From Eubacteriales bacterium (lineage in GTDB: Bacteria; Bacillota; Clostridia; Lachnospirales; Lachnospiraceae), in NCBI GenBank assembly GCA_030524455.1, contig JAUNGT010000007.1, positions 1-64,000 of the forward strand: a stretch of DNA of 64,000 bases, read 5' to 3'. The first letter of the stretch is position 1; every line of letters begins with the position of its first letter. Below are positions 1-7,802 of this stretch, one piece after another. A model generated the notes under the pieces. It was not told the DNA's origin, did not search any database, and saw nothing but the letters and a program-made list of their open reading frames with translations. Made by a program: the position numbers and the translations under genes.

Positions 1-56
1 AGGTTGATAAAGCGGATGAAGATTTTCAATGTTCGGTTTTGAGGGTACAAGACAGT
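1..56. other. window edge, no gene seen
   Basis: No open frame or RNA gene is visible before the terminator that follows. It is probably the 3' flank of a gene lying to the left of the window. Confidence 0.4.
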
Positions 57-61
57 CAGGG

Positions 62-93
62 CATCTGCCGGGAAAGGCAGGTGTCTTTTTTTT
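62..93 (+). terminator. Rho-independent terminator
   Basis: Stem CATCTGCC / GGCAGGTG (one G-T pair) with a six-base loop, followed by a C and eight T. It would end a transcript entering from the left edge. An R2 repeat copy begins at the base after the T-tract. Confidence 0.8.
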
Positions 94-145
94 GTGCGAT
101 ACGCCCTGCAAGCGGCTGAAGCAGTTTGGCCATCGCAGGAAATGT
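94..145 (+). repeat. R2 repeat, copy 1 (diverged)
   Basis: Begins GTGCGATACGCCCTGCAAGC, as do the copies at 30441 and 51606, then diverges. The outer stem CCTGC/GCAGG is kept, but the inner hairpin (GGCTG..) is altered. It directly follows a terminator T-tract, the same position as copies 2 and 3. Confidence 0.6.
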
Positions 146-156
146 GAGATATTTAG

Positions 157-185
157 TTGTTTGCTGTGCTAAAGTCTGATATAAT
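157..185 (+). promoter_or_regulatory. sigma-A promoter for the 225 gene
   Basis: TTGTTT, 17 bases, TATAAT. The start codon lies about 40 bases downstream, after a purine-rich RBS (AAAGGAAAGG). Confidence 0.65.
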
Positions 186-224
186 GAATCTGTTTTCAGG
201 GAAAAAGGAAAGGTTAAAGAGAAG

Positions 225-776
225 ATGCTTGGACAGATCAGAGAGGCCGTCTCCGGCGCCCAGATGGTGCTGGTGGGAATCGGTGCAGAGCTTGCGCCGG
301 ACCGGGATAAGGCGGGCGTGTGGACGGGAGAAAGGCTGCTGGAGGCGTATAAGTGCCTGGCAAAGCTTTTGGAGGGAAAGAACTATTTTGTTTTGACGCT
401 GTGCAGCGACGGGCTGATTTTTGAGTCGGGGCTGCAGGCAGACCGGATCGTGGCCCCCTCGGGGGAGGGCTATTCGGAGGAGGACTGGCAGCGCTACACG
501 GGATGGCTGCAGCATACTCTGAACCGGAAGCTGCTCGTGCTGGAGCTGGGCGCGGGCATGGAGGCGCCGGAGGTGATTCGGTTTGCCTTTGAGAAGGTCG
601 TATATTTTAATCAGAAGGCGTATCTGTACCGGGTGCACTCCCGGCTGTATCAGCTGACGGAGGAGCTAAAAGGGCGCGGATGCTCTGTGGCGCTTCATCC
701 GGCGGCACTTTTGCTGGAAGGGACGAAGGAGAGCGAAGAGGCAGAGGAGAGCGGGCAGGATGACGGGAATCATTGA
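225..776 (+). CDS. Sir2-fold-like hypothetical protein
   Basis: 183-residue cytosolic protein of unknown function. Residues 14-20 (MVLVGIG) resemble the first strand and glycine loop of a Rossmann/Sir2 fold. The stretch LLVLELGAGMEAPEVIRFAF followed by VYFNQKAYLYRVH resembles the C-terminal NAD-pocket region of sirtuin-like proteins. The zinc module and catalytic His region of a true deacylase are not evident. The C-terminus is acidic and low-complexity. Its last 17 bases overlap hisH, so the two are probably co-transcribed from the promoter at 157. The sirtuin relation is an inference from motif shape; a conserved hypothetical is the safe call. Confidence 0.75.
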   Translation: MLGQIREAVSGAQMVLVGIGAELAPDRDKAGVWTGERLLEAYKCLAKLLEGKNYFVLTLCSDGLIFESGLQADRIVAPSGEGYSEEDWQRYTGWLQHTLNRKLLVLELGAGMEAPEVIRFAFEKVVYFNQKAYLYRVHSRLYQLTEELKGRGCSVALHPAALLLEGTKESEEAEESGQDDGNH

Positions 777-1392
777 TTATGATGCAGGCAATGTAAAGAG
801 CGTGGAGAAGGCGCTTGCTTTTTTGGGCGAGGAGGCCGTGCTGACACGGGATCCGTCTGTCCTTCTGGCGGCCGACCGGGTGATTTTGCCCGGCGTCGGA
901 TCCTTTGGGGACGCGATGGAAAAGCTTAAGCGCTACGGGCTGGTGGAGGTGATCCGCGAGCTGAACGAACGCAATACACCGTTTCTGGGCATTTGCCTGG
1001 GACTCCAGCTTCTTTTTGAGAGCAGCCAGGAGAGCCCGGGAGTCGAAGGCCTTTCCCTGTTGAAGGGGAAGATTGTGCGGATCCCGGAAGGGACCGGGCC
1101 GGATGGATTTGCCCTGAAAATTCCGCATATCGGCTGGAATTCTCTGGATTTTCCCAAAAAGGGACGTCTGTTTGAGGGACTGCCCCGGGAGTCCTATGTA
1201 TATTTTGTGCATTCCTATTATCTGCGGGCGGATGAGGATATTGTGACGGCTACCGCACAGTACGGCGTAACCATCGACGCCTCCGTGGAGAAGGGGAATC
1301 TGTTTGCCTGTCAGTTCCATCCGGAGAAGAGCTCGGAGACGGGACTGCATATTTTAAGAAATTTTGTCCGGATTGGCAGGGAGGATTGCTGA
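760..1392 (+). CDS. hisH: imidazole glycerol phosphate synthase, glutaminase subunit HisH
   Basis: Class I glutamine amidotransferase that releases ammonia from glutamine and channels it to HisF in histidine biosynthesis. The 210 residues match the family length. The nucleophile is Cys79 in GICLGLQ, the His/Glu pair is in CQFHPEKS (His187, Glu189), and [11 protein letters not shown] is the oxyanion/glycine loop region. It overlaps the preceding gene by 17 bases and ends one base before the ATG of hisF, giving the usual 1:1 HisH-HisF arrangement. Other his genes are not in the window. Confidence 0.97.
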   Translation: MTGIIDYDAGNVKSVEKALAFLGEEAVLTRDPSVLLAADRVILPGVGSFGDAMEKLKRYGLVEVIRELNERNTPFLGICLGLQLLFESSQESPGVEGLSLLKGKIVRIPEGTGPDGFALKIPHIGWNSLDFPKKGRLFEGLPRESYVYFVHSYYLRADEDIVTATAQYGVTIDASVEKGNLFACQFHPEKSSETGLHILRNFVRIGREDC

Positions 1393-1393
1393 G

Positions 1394-2158
1394 ATGTATA
1401 CAAAACGGATTATTCCCTGCCTGGATGTGCACGGCGGCAGGGTGGTAAAGGGAGTCAATTTTGTAAATCTGCGGGATGCGGGAGATCCGGTGGAGATCGC
1501 CGCGGCCTATGACCGGGCGGGAGCGGATGAGCTTGTGTTTTTGGACATCACGGCCTCCTCGGACCAGCGGGCTACGGTGACGGATATGGTGCGGCGCGTG
1601 GCGGAGCAGGTGTTCATTCCGTTTACGGTTGGCGGAGGCATCCGCACGGTGGAGGATTTTAAGGCCATCCTGAGGGAGGGGGCGGACAAAATCTCCGTCA
1701 ACTCTGCGGCCATCGCAAATCCGCGGCTGATCGCGGACGCGGCGGACAAGTTCGGCAGCCAGTGCGTGGTGCTTGCCATCGACGCCAGGCGCAGGCCGAC
1801 AGGGGAGGGCTGGACGATTTATAAAAACGGAGGCCGCATCGATACCGGAATCGACGCGGTAGAGTGGGCGGTGCAGGCGGAAAAGCTGGGCGCCGGGGAG
1901 ATCCTGCTGACCAGCATGGACTGCGACGGCACAAAGGCGGGCTATGATATCGCATTGACCCGCACGATTGCGGACGCGGTTTCCGTCCCTGTGATTGCCT
2001 CCGGCGGCGCGGGCAGCGAGGAACATTTTTACGAGGCGCTGACGGAGGGACGCGCCGAGGCGGCCCTGGCGGCCTCCCTGTTCCATTATAAGGAGCTGGA
2101 AATTGGCCAGGTCAAGCAATATCTGAGAAAAAAAGGAGTGGCGGTAAGATGGCAATGA
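1394..2158 (+). CDS. hisF: imidazole glycerol phosphate synthase, cyclase subunit HisF
   Basis: TIM-barrel subunit that uses ammonia from HisH to convert PRFAR to imidazole glycerol phosphate and AICAR. The catalytic aspartates are visible: Asp11 in PCLDVHGG and Asp130 in LAIDARRR. The start at 1394 gives the standard N-terminus [12 protein letters not shown], with GGGAGG about 9 bases upstream; an in-frame extension to 1364 would lie inside hisH. Length is 254 residues, normal for the family. It overlaps ung by 10 bases. Confidence 0.97.
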   Translation: MYTKRIIPCLDVHGGRVVKGVNFVNLRDAGDPVEIAAAYDRAGADELVFLDITASSDQRATVTDMVRRVAEQVFIPFTVGGGIRTVEDFKAILREGADKISVNSAAIANPRLIADAADKFGSQCVVLAIDARRRPTGEGWTIYKNGGRIDTGIDAVEWAVQAEKLGAGEILLTSMDCDGTKAGYDIALTRTIADAVSVPVIASGGAGSEEHFYEALTEGRAEAALAASLFHYKELEIGQVKQYLRKKGVAVRWQ

Positions 2159-2832
2159 TTGACAACGACTGGCTTCCCGCGCTGAAGGACGAGTTCCATA
2201 AGCCCTACTATGCGCAGCTGTTTTCCTTTGTGAAAAACGAGTATGCGACCCATGTGATTTATCCGCCGTCGGAGGACATTTTCAACGCCTTCCACTTTAC
2301 GCCGCTTGGCAGGGTGAAGGTAGTGATTTTGGGGCAGGACCCTTATCACAACGAGCATCAGGCGCATGGCCTGTGCTTTTCCGTACAGCCGGGGCAGGAG
2401 ATTCCGCCCTCGCTGGTCAATATTTATCAGGAGCTGCACGACGATCTGGGCTGCCGGATTCCCAATAACGGCTATCTGGAAAAATGGGCCAGACAGGGCG
2501 TTTTGATGCTCAATACCGTGCTGACGGTGCGGGCCCATCAGGCCAACTCGCACCAGGGCAAGGGCTGGGAGCAATTTACGGACGCGGTGATCGAGGCGGT
2601 CAACGCCCAGGATCGTCCCATCGTTTTTCTGCTGTGGGGACGGCCCGCACAGATGAAGGCTTCCATGCTGACAAACCCGAAGCACCTGATCCTGAAAGCG
2701 CCGCACCCGAGTCCGCTGTCCGCCTACCGCGGATTTTTCGGCTGCAGACATTTCAGCCAGGCCAACGAGTTTTTAAAGGCGCACGGAGAGGAGCCGATTG
2801 ATTGGCAGATAGAGGATATTGTAACAGTTTAG
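2149..2832 (+). CDS. ung: uracil-DNA glycosylase, family 1
   Basis: Removes uracil from DNA as the first step of base-excision repair. Length is 227 residues. Motif GQDPYH at 62-67 carries the catalytic Asp64, and [10 protein letters not shown] at 186-195 is the minor-groove/leucine-loop motif with its His. It overlaps hisF by 10 bases, suggesting translational coupling. The last two sense codons and the stop (GTA ACA GTT TAG, with the preceding Val) lie inside the terminal inverted repeat of R1 copy 1, so the repeat defines this C-terminus. Confidence 0.97.
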   Translation: MAMIDNDWLPALKDEFHKPYYAQLFSFVKNEYATHVIYPPSEDIFNAFHFTPLGRVKVVILGQDPYHNEHQAHGLCFSVQPGQEIPPSLVNIYQELHDDLGCRIPNNGYLEKWARQGVLMLNTVLTVRAHQANSHQGKGWEQFTDAVIEAVNAQDRPIVFLLWGRPAQMKASMLTNPKHLILKAPHPSPLSAYRGFFGCRHFSQANEFLKAHGEEPIDWQIEDIVTV

Positions 2833-3008
2833 CCAGCCAGGAGTGAACGGCCAAAATCGTGCTTGCACGAATTTGGGCCGGTTGCTCCTGGCTGAGGGAG
2901 CGCCCGATCATGAGCAGGAAACGGCGTTCCGCCTTATTCCACAGGTAGCCGCGAAGCGGCGGAAAGCGCGTTAGCGCGGCTTTGCGAATGGCGCGGGCTG
3001 AACTGTTA
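2822..3008 (+). repeat. R1 repeat, copy 1 (187 bp)
   Basis: Bounded by TAACAGTTTAGCC and GGCTGAACTGTTA. The 5' half folds into a hairpin of about 60 bases with outer arms CAGCCAGGAG/CTCCTGGCTG, a GGCC/GGCC middle and apex CGTGC-TT-GCACG. The 3' half holds small hairpins (AGCCGCGAAGCGGC and an AGCGCG repeat) and a conserved GCGAATGGCGCGGGCTG end. It fills the ung-lysA gap. It overlaps the ung stop codon and ends 36 bases before the lysA start. This is called orientation A on the + strand. Confidence 0.85.
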
Positions 3009-3044
3009 CAAAACATTGAGAGAAAGAGACACGACGAGGAACAT

Positions 3045-4331
3045 ATGATGAAAAAGAAACCTTTTGTGACAAAAGAACAGATCGAGCAGATCGCAAAGAC
3101 CTATCCCACGCCTTTTCATATTTATGATGAGCTGGGGATCCGGGAGAATGCCCGGAAAGTGAAGCAGGCCTTTGCGTGGAACCCGGGCTTTCGGGAATAT
3201 TTTGCGGTGAAGGCCACGCCCAATCCGTTTCTGATCGATATCCTGCGGGAGTACGGCTGTGGCTGCGACTGCTCCTCCGAGACGGAGCTGATGCTCTGCC
3301 AGGCGCTGGACGTGAAGGGGGAGGAGATCATGTTTTCCTCCAACGATACGCCGGCGGAGGAGTACGCCCTGGCGGATAAGCTTGGGGCAATCATCAATCT
3401 GGACGATATCACGCATATTGAATTTGTGGAGAAGATTCTCGGAAAGCTGCCGGAGACAATGAGCTGCCGCTACAATCCCGGCGGAGTGTTCCAGATGAGC
3501 AACGGTATCATGGACAATCCGGGGGATGCAAAGTACGGCATGACTACGGATCAGATTTTTGAGGCCTTCCGCGTGATGAAGCAAAAGGGAGTGAAGCGCT
3601 TTGGTATTCACGCCTTTCTGGCGAGCAATACGGTGACCAACGAATATTATCCGAAGCTGGCGGGAGAGCTCTTTTCTCTTGCCGTGCGCTTAAAGGAGGA
3701 GACGGGGGCGGACATCGCGTTCATCAACCTGTCCGGCGGCGTGGGCATTCCTTACCGCCCGGACCAGGAGCCCAATGACATCCTGGCGATCGGGGAGGGC
3801 GTGCATCAGGTTTATGACAGCGTGCTTGTGCCCGCGGGTATGGGCGATGTGGCGATCTACACCGAGATGGGCCGTTTTATGATGGGCCCCTACGGCGGTC
3901 TGGTGACGAAGGCGGTGCACGAGAAGCATACCTACAAGGAGTATATCGGAGTGGATGCCTGCGCGGCCAACCTGATGCGGCCCGCCATGTACGGCGCTTA
4001 CCATCACATCACGGTGCTTGGAAAGGAGAATGCTCTCTGCGACCATAAGTATGATGTGACAGGCTCTCTGTGCGAGAATAACGATAAGTTTGCCATCGAC
4101 AGAATGCTCCCTGAGATCGAAACGGGAGATTATCTGTTCATCCACGATACCGGGGCGCACGGCTTTTCCATGGGCTATAACTACAACGGCCGCCTGCGCA
4201 GCGCGGAGCTTTTGCTGCGGACAGACGGCAACGCCGAGCTGATCCGGCGGGCGGAGACGCCGAAGGACTATTTTGCAACCTTCGACTGCTTTGAGGATTT
4301 TTACAAAAAGCTGCGGTTTGATGAGGAATAA
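3045..4331 (+). CDS. lysA: diaminopimelate decarboxylase-like PLP enzyme
   Basis: Fold-type III PLP decarboxylase of 428 residues, most likely making L-lysine from meso-diaminopimelate. The PLP lysine is in YFAVKATPN, a glycine loop is LSGGVGIPY, and the C-terminal substrate/PLP motif is GAHGFSMGYNYNGR. Two motifs differ from classical LysA: the HIGS-type motif reads GIHAFLAS and EPGR reads EMGR, so it belongs to a divergent subfamily whose substrate is inferred. The start is at 3045 (or 3048) behind ACGAGGA; a longer frame to 2982 is only read-through of repeat R1. It is probably transcribed from the his-ung side. Confidence 0.85.
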   Translation: MMKKKPFVTKEQIEQIAKTYPTPFHIYDELGIRENARKVKQAFAWNPGFREYFAVKATPNPFLIDILREYGCGCDCSSETELMLCQALDVKGEEIMFSSNDTPAEEYALADKLGAIINLDDITHIEFVEKILGKLPETMSCRYNPGGVFQMSNGIMDNPGDAKYGMTTDQIFEAFRVMKQKGVKRFGIHAFLASNTVTNEYYPKLAGELFSLAVRLKEETGADIAFINLSGGVGIPYRPDQEPNDILAIGEGVHQVYDSVLVPAGMGDVAIYTEMGRFMMGPYGGLVTKAVHEKHTYKEYIGVDACAANLMRPAMYGAYHHITVLGKENALCDHKYDVTGSLCENNDKFAIDRMLPEIETGDYLFIHDTGAHGFSMGYNYNGRLRSAELLLRTDGNAELIRRAETPKDYFATFDCFEDFYKKLRFDEE

Positions 4332-4354
4332 AAAGCGGCTCTATATTGTTACTT

Positions 4355-6856
4355 TCAGATCAGATACCGGCCAGTCACACTGGCCGGATTTTTTTGTATG
4401 GAGTCCGGTGTGCCGGTGGCCACGATCCGTCCGCCCTCCTGCCCGCCGCCGGGGCCCATGTCGATGACGTAATCGGCGTTGCGGATCAGGTCCAGATCGT
4501 GTTCGATGACGATCACGGTGGCTCCGTGATCAATCAGCGTCCGGAACACCGAAAGCAGGATCTGGACGTCCAGGGGATGGAGGCCGATGGTGGGCTCGTC
4601 GAACACAAAAACCGTGTCGGACTGGCCCTTTCCCATCTCGCTGGCGAGCTTGAGACGCTGGGCTTCGCCGCCGGACAGGCTGGGGGTCGCCTCCCCGAGG
4701 GTCAGATAGCCAAGACCCAGGTCGCAGAGCACACGGAGCCGCTGACAGACTGTCTTTAAATCTGCGCAGGCCTGCAGGGCGGAGCGCACATCCATCGCCA
4801 TCAGCTCCGGCAGAGAGAAGGAAGCGCTGTCCCTGCTCTGCCAGCGGATCTGCCGGGCCTGTTTGCTGTAACGGGAGCCGCGGCATTGCGTACAGGGGAT
4901 TTCCACGTCGGGCAGAAACTGTACATCCAGGCTGATGGAGCCGGTGCCGTCGCAGACCGGGCAGCGCAGCCTTCCGGTGTTGTAGGAAAAATCGCCGGCA
5001 CGAAAGCCCAGCCGTTTCGCGTCCGGGGTGCGGGCAAAGAGCTTGCGCAGCTCGTCGTGGACATTGGCATAGGTGGCGACGGTGGAGCGGACGTTTATGC
5101 CGATGGGGGTGGCGTCGATCAGCTTGACCTGACGGATTGTGTCCGCCTGCAGGGAGAGCACATGGGACGGCAGCCTGCTCCCGGAGGCCTGCGCTGTCAG
5201 GGCGGGAACCAGGCTTTCCAGGATCAGCGTGGTTTTGCCCGAGCCGGATACCCCGGTGACAACGCTCAGCCTTCCCTTGGGAAAGGAGACCTCCAGGGGC
5301 TTTACCGTGTGGATGGCGGAGGTGGAAAGGCGGATTTGTCCGAAGGCAAACACACTTTCCTCCGGCAGGGGCGACCGGAGCCGTACCTGTGCCCTGCCGG
5401 AGAGGAAGGGGCCGATCAGGGAGGCCGGATCGGAGGCAAGCGCTTTTGGGCTTCCCTGGGCGATGACCTGTCCGCCCAAAGCGCCGGCCTGCGGGCCCAT
5501 CTCGATGATCCAGTCAGCCTTTGCCAGAATCCGGGTATCGTGATCCACCAAAACGACGGAATTGCCGTCGGCCACCAGATCCTCCATCACATCGGTGAGC
5601 CCCTGAATGTTGGAGGGGTGCAGGCCGATGGAGGGCTCGTCGAGCACATACAAAACGCCGGTGGTGCGGTTGCGGACGGAGCGGGCAAGCTGCATTCGCT
5701 GGCGTTCCCCGGTGGAAAGCGTGGAGGAGGCCCGGTCCAGGGAGAGATAGGAAAGCCCCAGGTCCAGAAGCCTTTTGGCGGTGGAACGGAAGGAGGCGCA
5801 GATGCTGGCCGCCATGGGCCGCATGGGCGCAGGCAGAGAATCCGGAACGCCGTCCACCCAGACAGCAAGCTCGCCCAGGCTCATCCGGCAGGCGCTGTCC
5901 AGACCGATGCCCCGCAGCCGGGGCGCACGGGCAGCCTCCGAAAGACGGCTTCCGGCGCAGTCCGGACAGGGCTCCTGGCGCAAAAATTTTTCCACCCGCT
6001 TCATCCCTTTGTCGTCCTTGACCCTGGACAGCGCGTTTTCAACGGTGTAGACCGCGTTATAGTAGGTGAAATCCAGCTCCGTAGCCTGATCGGAGCTTTT
6101 GGGGCGGTAAAGGATGTGTTTTTTCACGGCAGGGCCGTTGTAGACGATGTCTTTTTCCTTCTCCGTCAGCTCCCGGAAGGGCACGTCGGTACGCACGCCC
6201 ATTTCCCGGCAGATGTCGGTCATCAGCGACCACATCAGGGAGTTCCAGGGAGCCACGGCGCCCTGGTCGATGGTGAGGGACTCGTCCGGCACCAGGCTGG
6301 AGCGGTCCACCGTGCGGACGATGCCGGTGCCTCCGCAGGTGCGGCAGGCTCCCTGGCTGTTGAAGGAGAGCTCCTCCGCGCTGGGAGCAAAAAATTGCGC
6401 CCGGCAGACGGGGCAGATCAGCTCCTGACCCGCCGCCACGGCCAGGGTGGGTTCTACATAGTGGCCGTTTGGACAGCGGTGGGCGGCAAGCCGGGAATAC
6501 ATCAGCCGCAGGCTGTTTAGAAGCTCCGTTCCGGTGCCGAAGGTGCTGCGGATGCCGGGAACGCCGGGGCGCTGGTGCAGCGCCAGGGAGGCCGGGACAT
6601 ACCGGACCTCGTCCACGTCCGCCCCGGCCGCCTGGGTCATGCGCCTTCTGGTGTAGGTGGAAAGGGCGTCCAGGTAGCGCCGGGAGCCCTCCGAATAGAG
6701 AACGCCAAGGGCCAGGGAGGATTTTCCGGAGCCGGACACGCCGGCGATACCGACGATCCGGTTTAAGGGCACATCGACGTCGATATTTTTCAGGTTATGT
6801 ACGCGCGCGCCGCGGATATGGATGGCGGCGGGCGGCGAGGAAATTTGCTGCTTCAT
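4355..6856 (-). CDS. UvrA2-type excinuclease ATPase lacking the UvrB-binding domain
   Basis: Tandem ABC ATPase of 833 residues, related to the DNA-damage sensor UvrA. It has two Walker A motifs (GVSGSGKSS, GVSGSGKTT) and two signatures (LSTGERQRMQLA, LSGGEAQRLKLA). One zinc module is C-x2-C-x19-C-x2-C (CPVC to CRTC), and a second CPVC..CTQC set precedes the C-terminal ABC domain. The sequence runs from the HRCPNGH segment almost directly into the first zinc module, so the roughly 110-residue UvrB-binding domain of canonical UvrA (about 940 residues) is missing. Such UvrA2 proteins are linked to DNA-binding drug tolerance rather than standard excision repair. The start has GAAAGGAG upstream; longer frames would enter the tRNA gene. 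Confidence 0.9.
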   Translation of the reverse strand: MKQQISSPPAAIHIRGARVHNLKNIDVDVPLNRIVGIAGVSGSGKSSLALGVLYSEGSRRYLDALSTYTRRRMTQAAGADVDEVRYVPASLALHQRPGVPGIRSTFGTGTELLNSLRLMYSRLAAHRCPNGHYVEPTLAVAAGQELICPVCRAQFFAPSAEELSFNSQGACRTCGGTGIVRTVDRSSLVPDESLTIDQGAVAPWNSLMWSLMTDICREMGVRTDVPFRELTEKEKDIVYNGPAVKKHILYRPKSSDQATELDFTYYNAVYTVENALSRVKDDKGMKRVEKFLRQEPCPDCAGSRLSEAARAPRLRGIGLDSACRMSLGELAVWVDGVPDSLPAPMRPMAASICASFRSTAKRLLDLGLSYLSLDRASSTLSTGERQRMQLARSVRNRTTGVLYVLDEPSIGLHPSNIQGLTDVMEDLVADGNSVVLVDHDTRILAKADWIIEMGPQAGALGGQVIAQGSPKALASDPASLIGPFLSGRAQVRLRSPLPEESVFAFGQIRLSTSAIHTVKPLEVSFPKGRLSVVTGVSGSGKTTLILESLVPALTAQASGSRLPSHVLSLQADTIRQVKLIDATPIGINVRSTVATYANVHDELRKLFARTPDAKRLGFRAGDFSYNTGRLRCPVCDGTGSISLDVQFLPDVEIPCTQCRGSRYSKQARQIRWQSRDSASFSLPELMAMDVRSALQACADLKTVCQRLRVLCDLGLGYLTLGEATPSLSGGEAQRLKLASEMGKGQSDTVFVFDEPTIGLHPLDVQILLSVFRTLIDHGATVIVIEHDLDLIRNADYVIDMGPGGGQEGGRIVATGTPDSIQKNPASVTGRYLI
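4367..4395 (+). terminator. terminator of lysA, inside the 3' end of uvrA
   Basis: Perfect stem CCGGCCAGT/ACTGGCCGG with a CAC loop, then A and a T-run. It serves the + strand gene ending at 4331. The same bases encode the last codons (TGRYL) of the minus-strand UvrA-like protein. No T-run follows on the minus strand, so it is one-directional. Confidence 0.88.
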
Positions 6857-6883
6857 CGGTAGGACTCCTTTCGGATTGGCTGT

Positions 6884-6926
6884 AAAAAAAGAAAACGGCC
6901 CGCACCTCCCCGGAGGGTTGCGGGCC
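6884..6926 (-). terminator. terminator of tRNA-Leu
   Basis: On the minus strand, a GC-rich stem GGCCCGCA..TGCGGGCC with an inner CCTC/GAGG continuation is followed by a T-rich run. It lies between the tRNA 3' end and the uvrA2 RBS, so uvrA2 may depend on read-through or a weak promoter here. Confidence 0.85.
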
Positions 6927-6937
6927 ATTGATTCTCG

Positions 6938-7020
6938 TGCCGGCGGCGGGACTTGAACCCGCACTATGTCACCATAAACAGATTTTGAGTCTGCCGCGTC
7001 TGCCATTCCGCCACGCCGGC
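6938..7020 (-). tRNA. tRNA-Leu(CAA)
   Basis: 83-base class II tRNA on the minus strand. The acceptor stem is GCCGGCG/CGCCGGC with discriminator A. The D-arm is GGCGGAATGGCAGACGC, and the anticodon loop CTCAAAA gives anticodon CAA, which reads UUG. A long variable arm and the T-arm GCGGGTTCAAGTCCCGC complete the cloverleaf. CCA is not encoded. Confidence 0.95.
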
Positions 7021-7052
7021 AAGCTGTGTCGTCAAATAAATACGCTTTATTT

Positions 7053-7087
7053 AACAGCCGTGTACTATCGTAGCATACACGGCTGTT
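7053..7087 (-). terminator. strong hairpin after DUF1292 gene, possible terminator
   Basis: Perfect 12-bp inverted repeat AACAGCCGTGTA / TACACGGCTGTT with an 11-base loop, between the DUF1292 stop and the tRNA 5' end. The downstream minus-strand sequence is A/T-rich but has no clean T-run, so termination is likely but not certain. Confidence 0.5.
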
Positions 7088-7119
7088 ATTTGCAAGAGAA
7101 TTTTTATGTTTTTACCGTG

Positions 7120-7452
7120 TTACTCTTCTTCGTCCATCTCTACCAGCTCGTCAAACTCGCAGCTGTCCAGATACTGGTCGAAGGCTTCCTCCACCTTCTC
7201 GTACTCTGCGTCGTCCGCGATATAGTCAAGCTGCGGCTCCTCGTTGGGGTCGTTGGGGTTCTCGGAATAGCGGTAGAACCAAACCTCCCCGTCATCGTTC
7301 TGTCCGTTTTCGTCGAGGGGCATCAGGACGATATAGTCGTTGCCCTCCACCTCCAGAATGGTGATGATGGCGCAGGTGACGTTGGTGCCGTCCTCCAGCT
7401 CCAGCTCTACGGTCATTTCTTCATCCATCTCTTCAAATTGCTCTTTGCCCAT
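7120..7452 (-). CDS. DUF1292 family protein (YrzB-like)
   Basis: Small, very acidic 110-residue cytosolic protein of unknown function. The order MTVELELEDGTNVTCAIITI, then a phrase like VLMPLDENGQ, then VWFYRYSE fits DUF1292 (YrzB). In many Firmicutes this gene sits with the yrzL-yrrK (ruvX) genes; here it stands alone. The start at 7452 is preferred because AAAGGA lies upstream; an in-frame ATG at 7473 has no RBS. A promoter lies at 7530-7558. Confidence 0.9.
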   Translation of the reverse strand: MGKEQFEEMDEEMTVELELEDGTNVTCAIITILEVEGNDYIVLMPLDENGQNDDGEVWFYRYSENPNDPNEEPQLDYIADDAEYEKVEEAFDQYLDSCEFDELVEMDEEE

Positions 7453-7529
7453 GGATAATATCCTTTCTCTCATGCGCGCAAGATGCGCGGTAATCGTAAG
7501 CGCCGCCCGCGGCGGCTGATGCTATCGCT

Positions 7530-7558
7530 ATCATACCGTAAGTTGCGGTGGCGTGCAA
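7530..7558 (-). promoter_or_regulatory. sigma-A promoter for DUF1292 gene
   Basis: Minus strand TTGCAC, 17 bases, TATGAT, about 80 bases upstream of the DUF1292 start. Confidence 0.75.
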
Positions 7559-7607
7559 GAATTATTTATGTTATACTGAAGAAAATTAGTGACAGTAGTA
7601 ACAGTAG

Positions 7608-7769
7608 TAACAGTTCAGCCCGCGCCATTCGCAAAGCCGCGCTAACGCGCTTTCCGCCGCTACGCGTCTACCTTTGCTCATGATCGGGCGCTCCCTCAGC
7701 CAGAAGCAACCGGTCAAAATTCGTGCGAGCACGATTTTGGCCGGCCACTCCTGGCTGGCTGAACTGTTA
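7608..7769 (-). repeat. R1 repeat, copy 2 (162 bp)
   Basis: Bounded by TAACAGTTCAGCC and GGCTGAACTGTTA. Orientation A is on the minus strand. The outer hairpin arms on the minus strand are CAGCCAGGAG/CTTCTGGCTG, with one G-T pair that would be an A-C mismatch on the other strand. It lacks the internal block (ACGGCGTTCCGCC...) present in copies 1, 4 and 6. It occupies most of the gap between the DUF1292 promoter and the GH13 start. Short AGTAACAGT duplications sit at its left edge. Confidence 0.85.
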
Positions 7770-7802
7770 GCGACAGTTCGGCCAAAAGAACGGGAGAGAG
7801 CT

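Noticed and set aside
2982..3044. N-terminal extension of lysA (MRMARAELLQN..)
   Set aside because: It is translation of the R1 end; the real start has an RBS at 3034-3040.
4886..6520. Long + strand open frame opposite the UvrA-like gene
   Set aside because: Gly/Ala-rich antisense translation without family features or RBS, while the minus strand has every UvrA motif.
6857..7006. Upstream extension of the UvrA-like protein
   Set aside because: It would read through the tRNA-Leu terminator and part of the tRNA gene; the ATG at 6856 has a strong RBS.
7608..7802. Peptides such as MIGRSLSQ..IRAST.. read from several R1 copies
   Set aside because: The same peptide appears because the repeat is the same; block differences of 25 and 18 bp and the deletion in copy 5 do not keep a common frame, and conservation follows stems rather than codons.
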